A stretch of DNA of 64,000 nt from Scleromitrula shiraiana (taxonomy: Eukaryota; Ascomycota; Leotiomycetes; Helotiales; Sclerotiniaceae): assembly GCA_028455995.1 (NCBI GenBank), contig JABELC010000001.1, positions 3,894,501-3,958,500 of the forward strand. The letters run 5' to 3'. This document shows, piece after piece, positions 58,726 through 64,000 of the stretch. How positions within the stretch are numbered: position 1 is the stretch's first letter; every line of letters begins with the position of its first letter. The notes beneath the pieces are model-generated. The model was given only the letters and a program-made list of their open reading frames with translations. It did no database searches and was not told the DNA's origin. The translations under genes were made by a program, and so were the position numbers.

Positions 58726-59230
58726 TTCACGCTGAAAAAGGTGTATACTGTCAAAGTATGTTTATATTTGGTTTTTTTCATTCAAACATCTTTTTACCAT
58801 TATACATACATATTTACTACTTAAATAGACCCAATATACCGTTGAGTTAGTGGATCAAATGAGAGATGCTTTCAATCAGATATACAAGTCACGAGATTAT
58901 CACATGACATTTGCGAAATTGAACCATCTTCTCACAAACATCAAGTACCTTCCCTTTTGAATCAGACGAACTTTTATTGTCTAATAAACGTTTATTGATC
59001 TACATATAAAACGTAGATCCGGTTTGCATATCCTAAAGCGGGACTTGAAAATCATTGCAAATATGGGTCTGTTTTACATTGATGAAGGTGACGCAGAAGC
59101 CCTGAGAGCTTTGAAATCCTTATCGTTTGTTATTTCGTGGGGTAAATGGCATAATGTATTTATGTTACCACATCTTGCAAGGATGAGATTACTATGGAGA
59201 TATAATTACGAGTGTTATGCGAATATTTGA
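58726..59230 (+). CDS. Candidate spliced gene, C-terminal part
   Basis: Two well-formed exons, 58829-58944 and 59017-59230, join in phase across a 72-bp intron (GTACCT...ACGTAG, branch-like CTAAT), giving a 109-residue stretch from TQYTVELVDQ to YNYECYANI with no repeats. An upstream exon at 58726-58755 can also be joined (intron GTATGT...AAATAG, 73 bp), but I could not find a start codon to its left. I recognise no family; the segment is helical in character with mixed charge. It may be a real short or partial gene, or a decayed one whose 5' end is lost. Confidence 0.35.
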
Positions 59231-59560
59231 GCTTAACGACAAGTGTTTGCTCCGCATTCGAAAGTTCGAGGTACTTTGAAAGTCAGTTGATGCATACAAT
59301 AGGAACAACAGAAACAAAGGCATTGTTCCAATTATTCATACAATATTTTATACAAACGTTGTGCTAATTTCAACAAAGAGATTTCATTCTTCTAAGCGAA
59401 CAGTACAATAACATTGTCCAGATTTCGAGATATGGATTTGAACTCTGGCAAAACAATTGTAGATGTGACATGAACACAGGATGAATATTCCGGACTGAAG
59501 GTCTATTAAAGGGATGGTAGTTCCACCCTTGGATGCTATTAATCATCTTAAAGTACATCG

Positions 59561-59668
59561 ACAACAACGACAACAACAGCAGCAATAACAACAACAACAG
59601 CAGCAATAACAACAACAACAACAACAGCAACAACAACAGCAACAACAGCAACAACGACAACAACAACC
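59561..59668. repeat. (CAA/CAG)n microsatellite
   Basis: Interrupted CAA/CAG array ending 29 bp before the start of the C2H2 gene. In the gene's frame it would encode Gln, but a TAA at 59607 and lack of an upstream ATG make it more likely 5' UTR. Confidence 0.85.
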
Positions 59669-59696
59669 ATTACGAATACCAATAGACGTTCTGATC

Positions 59697-60461
59697 ATGA
59701 GTTCCTCAGCTATGTCATCCAACAGGATTTCTAGACGACGCTTTAGATGTCATCAGTGTGCAAGAGAGTTTCCTTCTCAAGGGAAACTGGGTCACCATTT
59801 GAGTGCTAAGCATCCAAAGGAATACTACAAATGTCCTGATTGTGAGCAAACTTTCTGGGGAAAGGATGGTCTGAGAACACACAGGGATGAAGTTCACGCA
59901 GCTGGCCTGTATGATTGCGAAGAGTGTGGTTTGATTTGCAAGAATGCCCCCATTCTTCGAAAGCATGTTCACCAAATGCATGAAGCGCCTAAGTTTAATT
60001 GTTCAGTCGCTGAGTGTTCAAAAGTCTTCAAGACTCAGGGGAGCAAGAAGCAGCATGAACGAAAAATTCACGGCCTAGGCCTGAGGATTACATGCCCTGA
60101 GCCTGGTTGCAAGTTTGAATGTGGAACATTGAGTCATTTGGCCAACCATACGATGTCTTGCCATGAGGAGACAAGATATCCTTGTGTTGAACCCGGCTGT
60201 AAGAAAGACTTTACTCATCCTGACAACCTTCGGAATCATGTGCTTAATTTCCATATCCCCGAGAGACAAGTTCCCTGCCGATTTTGCGGTAAGAAATATG
60301 GAGAAGCCGTTGGTCTGAAAAAACACTACAATACTACTCATTGGCTTGAGACCTTCAAGGAGCAGCACGCGCAGAAGAATGGAGAAAATCTTGATGACGA
60401 GTGTCCTGACCTCGGCTCTACTAAACTCTCCATTAAAACATCTGTTAATGTATACGGGTAG
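59697..60461 (+). CDS. Seven-finger C2H2 zinc-finger protein
   Basis: Single-exon gene for 254 residues with seven consecutive C2H2 fingers filling most of the protein (FRCHQC..., YKCPDC..., YDCEEC..., FNCSVAEC..., ITCPEPGC..., YPCVEPGC..., VPCRFC...). Fingers 4-6 have C-x4-C spacing of the TFIIIA/GLI type, the others C-x2-C. A short basic start (SRRRF) precedes them and an acidic tail follows. Consecutive fingers of this kind generally bind DNA, so a transcription regulator is likely, but no target can be predicted. The ATG at 59697 is the first in frame after a stop at 59607. Mobile-element relics lie just downstream. Confidence 0.85.
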   Translation: MSSSAMSSNRISRRRFRCHQCAREFPSQGKLGHHLSAKHPKEYYKCPDCEQTFWGKDGLRTHRDEVHAAGLYDCEECGLICKNAPILRKHVHQMHEAPKFNCSVAECSKVFKTQGSKKQHERKIHGLGLRITCPEPGCKFECGTLSHLANHTMSCHEETRYPCVEPGCKKDFTHPDNLRNHVLNFHIPERQVPCRFCGKKYGEAVGLKKHYNTTHWLETFKEQHAQKNGENLDDECPDLGSTKLSIKTSVNVYG

Positions 60462-61119
60462 GTAGCCAGGCTACCTACATACATCGATAGCGATCCCTTT
60501 CTACTACTCAAGGTTGGTTATTTCTTTTTCTCTACTAGATTCTCCTTACTAGTAAGTTAGTCTATTTTCGTTTATGGCTGTCATCTTCCTTTCTTTCTTT
60601 CTTTCTTTCTTTTATTCTCCTCTGAAATAAAATACCTAAAAACCCTACAAAAAAAAATATCAATTTTCTTTTCTTTGGTCTCTTTTTGTTGATGGTTTGT
60701 TGCCCGTGGTTTTCATTTATTCAATTTTCCTCAAGTTTAGAATAAAAATCCTTTAAAATCCCCCCCCCACCAAAAAATATATAACTTTTTTTTCTTTTCA
60801 TCTCTGTTTATCTGTTTTTCTACTATGCAATTTGTGTGACCATGACTTTAATTACTATGTGTATATTCAAGTTCCCTCCGTTTCATTTCCGAGTCGCAGC
60901 GGCCTTTTTCGCATTTACTAGTTTCGATGCAATGAGCCTGTTCTCTCTCACCCTCAGGCTGATGTATTTTTGTTTCGTATAATAATAGCCTATTATAATA
61001 ATAGTATTGATAATATATTTTCTGAATATTCAACCTTAGGCTGCGTCGAAATATTCACTCACTGGCACCTGCATGATTTTTCACTCTGGCAGGTAAGTAA
61101 GTATCCTTCATTTATCTAG

Positions 61120-61330
61120 ATAATCTGTCACAAAAGAATGAGATCAGGTAATCAACTGGATATAATTCAGGGTGCTCCGCACTCTTAGTGTTATATTATA
61201 TCATAGTATATATTATATAGAAAGAGCTTCGCTCCCCTTCTAAATAGTTCAATCAACAAGTTCTTTACTATTCATATGCTCCTTTTTCCGTGACATTATC
61301 ATTTGTATATGTTATCCCCATCGATCAATG
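61120..61330 (+). mobile_element. LTR-like relic, shorter copy
   Basis: Matches the copy at 61790-62145 in order: CACAAAAGAATGAGATC, then CTCCGCACTCTTAGT, then TATATAGAAAGAGCTTCGCT, then AGTTCAATCAACAAGTTCTT. Roughly 190 bases present in the longer copy are missing, so this is a deleted derivative. No coding remains are visible. Confidence 0.4.
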
Positions 61331-61605
61331 GTTTCTTCTAAATCCTATCTAGATTCGCAAAGTCTATAAGCTGGACTTTGATGAGTGTCAAGCAAGTTTG
61401 TTATCTATGTATGTACGTATGTATGATATTAGTTAGACTCCTTTTTGTGTGACACTATCATTTGTATATGTTATCCCCATCAATCAGTGATTTCTTCCAA
61501 ATCCTATCTAGATTCGCAAAGTCTAACTAACTTGAAGTTGGACTTTGATGAGTGTCAAGCAAGCTTGTTATCTATCTATGTATGTATGTATGATATTAAT
61601 TAGAC
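61279..61605 (+). repeat. Imperfect tandem duplication, ~160-bp units
   Basis: Two adjacent copies (61279-61437 and 61438-61605) share TGTATATGTTATCCCCATC, AAATCCTATCTAGATTCGCA and TTTGATGAGTGTCAAGCAAG in order, with an extra ~8 bp in the second. A TATG-rich tail ends each copy. Confidence 0.8.
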
Positions 61606-61789
61606 TAGATAGAAATCCCCGACCCGACGGGTCTCATTCATGAACTATTTATTTATTTATTTATTGCCTTCTCATTGGCACTTTCGTTCTGAATAAATAT
61701 ATTATAATTAAATTTCTGGTTTGTATTTGCTGGAACTTGAATCTCAAAGATTGATTTGCTAGTAAGTTACTACAATACTGCTAGTTATA

Positions 61790-62145
61790 TTGTCATAAAA
61801 GAATAAGATCGGGTGATCATATAATTATATGATCAATTAAATATAAGTAAAAGTATTCCGCACTTTTAGTATCATATCATAATACTAGTATTGTTTGTAT
61901 GACTCCGGGGGTATGGAACTATACAATTACGGTATCAATCAGTATTGTATTATTTGTTCAAGGAGATCAAGAAGGGTGTTGTACGCCGTTGAGAGTATAT
62001 ATCTCTTCAACGGGCACGTGACGTAAGGTCACGTGCTGACTATACAGACAAGTATATATAGAGGAAGCTTTGCTTTCTTTCCCTTTAAAGAGATCAGTCA
62101 ATATGTTCTTGACTATGCTTCTTTTTGTGTGATATATATATATAT
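61790..62145 (+). mobile_element. LTR-like relic, longer copy
   Basis: Contains a palindromic CACGTGACGTAAGGTCACGTG (62013-62033), a TATA element (TATATATAGAGGAAGC, 62050-62065) and AGATCAGTCAATATGTTCTTG, a layout common in long terminal repeats of fungal Ty1/copia and Ty3 elements. A plausible LTR start TGTTG lies at 61977. No internal region or target-site duplication was identified, so a solo-LTR relic is the likely reading. Confidence 0.45.
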
Positions 62146-62871
62146 ATATATGTTTTTTACTAGAGTGAGTGAATGATAAGAGAGATATTAGTTCACATGG
62201 AGATTACACTCTGTGCCAATCTACAGTAGGGTGGAGTATTATAGTATCATAGAAAACCGTAGAAGTTAGAATATTAAGACTCGGATGCGAATTGATCCTT
62301 CGCAAACTCTTAATTATAAGAAGGATTTACATCCATAGTAATCACGTCAACTTGAAGTGACTCGGATAAAAGATGCTAGATCAATCAGTAAAACCTTTAT
62401 TTAAATAGCTTGCTTTTCTTCGGATTCTTTACGATAGTATATCTCATAGTTTATGTCAAGAAACACGTACAAAGAAAGACATAGAATAGACTGACTAAGC
62501 CATTGTAGGTATAGTTATCTCTCTAGTTCGCGATGACGCCATATTTAAATGATATAGATTTTCTCTTCTCGTGTGAATGGACGGGTGAGGCACCGAATGT
62601 AACTAGGAAGTGATAAAGTTACCGTTTATTGAATTACTAGTTATATATGATTATATATATAGTGGGTAGCGGAGTGAAGTAAAATGGGTGTTTAATTTAT
62701 AGTTTTGTTGTATAATCATATACACTGGCTTTGGACATGACGAGTTATATCCATACTGATCTTATATACAGAAGTTATGAGTAATTGAATCTAACTAATC
62801 CCAATTATCATGAAAATAAAGTTTTCATGCTCGTATCGAGACACAAACTTGAAATGGGATGATCATGATCA

Positions 62872-64000
62872 TCAGAGTTTCTCCTCTCGTTTGGTAACCC
62901 GAAGCCACATCTCTGATTGCATGAAGATACCATAATTCTCCGAACGCCACGGCTCCGTAGGCCGAACGATGGAAAATTCGAAATGACGAAGTAGCTAAAA
63001 AGAAAAGATGGGGTTAGTAAATTCGATAATCAAAATGAATCCCAGATCAGATTCAACATCCACCGTGACGAGAGCGACGAGCCACATACCTCAACAAAAA
63101 CCTTATTAAGTTCAATCAGGGCAATCGACCGTCCAAGACACTGCCACCTCCCATACCCAAAAACCAATTCCAGCGTGCTCTCCCACTCGCCCAACTTCTC
63201 CTCCGAGTCCCCGGCCTCAATCCACCGCTCCGGATAAAACACCTCCGCGTCCTCGCCCCACATCTTCGTGTCCCGGAATAACCCCCACGCGGAATACCCG
63301 ATCTTCGTGCCCCCGGGTATGAAAACCCCGTTGAGCGTGTCGCCCCCCGGGGGGACCGTCTTGAGCATGAGTCCCGTCACGGGGGGGAAGATCCGCAGTC
63401 CTTCTTTGATGACGGCTTGCAGGTAGGGCAGCTTGCGCGCTTCGGCGTCCCGGATCGGGCTTGATATGCGGGCGGTGGAGATCTCTTTGAGGAGGGTGGT
63501 GTAGATGCGGGGGTTGGTGATTATGTGGAGGAGGGTGGCGCGGATGGCGGTGGCGGTTGTGTCGGAGCCGGCGAGACTGGGGTTGGGTTTAGTGGTTTGT
63601 TTTGTTGTTCGTTTGTTTGTTTGTTTATTGGGATGGATGATGGTTTAGATGGTGGCACTTACATTTGAACTAGGGTTTCGGATTCGGCTTCTTTTTGGGT
63701 GAGGCCGTGGGCGACGAATGATCCGAGCATGTCTGGTTGAACTTTCTTGTTTGGTCCAAATCGTTCGCTGACTACTTGTTTGGCAACACTAGAATAATAT
63801 TAGCATTTTTTATCAAATAAGAGTAATTTTCTTGCAAAACTAATTGACATAAAACACTAACCCCATAACAGCGCCAAGACCAATTTTGTCTGCTTCGGAC
63901 GGGAGAAGGCTCTTGAAAAGTGGCGATTGTAGTACCCGACCAAGCCATGGAAGCACAGTAAGCATCATCATTGTGGGCACATTTTCCTCGGTCGTCTGGA
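62872..64000 (-). CDS. Cytochrome P450, partial (C-terminal part)
   Basis: Four exons are visible on the minus strand: 64000-63862 (running off the window), 63788-63663, 63576-63090 and 62994-62872, with introns of 73, 86 and 95 bp. They encode 291 residues, about 60% of a P450. Motifs in order: oxygen-binding I-helix LAGSDTTATA, K-helix ExxR (EGLR), PERW, and the heme loop FGYGRWQCLG with its cysteine ligand, then a final exon ending VTKREEKL. This is the pattern of microsomal fungal P450s, whose missing N-terminus would hold a membrane anchor. The electron donor would be CPR. Substrate is unknown; in fungi such genes often belong to secondary-metabolite or detoxification sets. The 63.1-63.6 kb exon is markedly GC-rich next to AT-rich flanks. 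Confidence 0.92.

Larger units (their letters stand above)
60462..62871. other. AT-rich spacer with repeat relics
   Basis: No gene supported. The left 500 bases are T- and C-rich with short homopolymers and TTTC units (60590-60612). From about 61.1 to 62.2 kb there are related, diverged direct repeats that look like LTR fragments, listed separately. The right part is AT-rich without recognisable features. Confidence 0.5.

Overview
This window is nuclear DNA from a filamentous ascomycete. Spliceosomal introns of about 46-130 bp with GTRAGT donors and CTAAC-like branch sites, a tRNA interrupted next to the anticodon, and families typical of filamentous fungi (SUR7/PalI, 2EXR, fungal kinase-like proteins, DPP1-type PAP2, NADAR, DUF7702) all point that way. 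Protein style, AT-rich spacers and abundant microsatellites suggest a Leotiomycete, possibly Botrytis/Sclerotinia-like. That placement is inference from pattern recognition only.

Layout. 1-1.25 kb: remains of a fungal kinase-like gene with two in-frame stops. 1.25-11.5 kb: gene-poor and crowded with simple repeats (C20, G21, TATCC, TAAG, 84 perfect AAT units), holding a SUR7/PalI-type membrane protein and a 2EXR-like protein. 11.5-13.2 kb: PPZ-type serine/threonine phosphatase. 16.8-20.1 kb: seven-helix DUF7702-like protein and a nucleotide-sugar transporter, then an intron-containing tRNA-Pro(AGG). 23.4-25.6 kb: a ten-exon amino-acid/GABA/choline permease. 26.1-30.4 kb: a Cys/His-rich small protein and a large proline-rich kinase-like protein with a degenerate DFG motif. 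31-36 kb: HST2-like sirtuin, membrane-anchored polysaccharide deacetylase and a second 2EXR protein. 36.7-44.6 kb: secreted Cys-rich protein, SPOUT RNA methyltransferase divergent from a tail-anchored thioredoxin, aldo-keto reductase, coiled-coil protein and NADAR protein. 45.2-52.8 kb: PIN-like auxin efflux carrier family transporter, a second Cys/His-rich small protein and a PAP2 lipid phosphatase. 52.8-60.5 kb: microsatellite-rich, with a GPI-type wall protein, a weak candidate gene and a seven-finger C2H2 protein. 60.5-62.9 kb: AT-rich DNA with LTR-like relics. 62.9-64 kb: 3' part of a cytochrome P450 running off the window.

Most genes are unrelated housekeeping or accessory genes. There is no obvious biosynthetic cluster; the P450 could belong to one beyond the right edge. 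The least-explained items are two small intron-split proteins that share a W-x-C-C-x-C-H ... C-x-H-x-R-C-x-x-C pattern (26.1-26.9 and 48.9-49.4 kb), and the pseudokinase-like protein next to the first of them, which carries a tandem proline-rich repeat and a possible ubiquitin-like C-terminus. Several gene models (permease, NADAR protein, carrier C-terminus, SPOUT protein, small Cys proteins, P450) appear only after splicing; exon coordinates are given in the entries.
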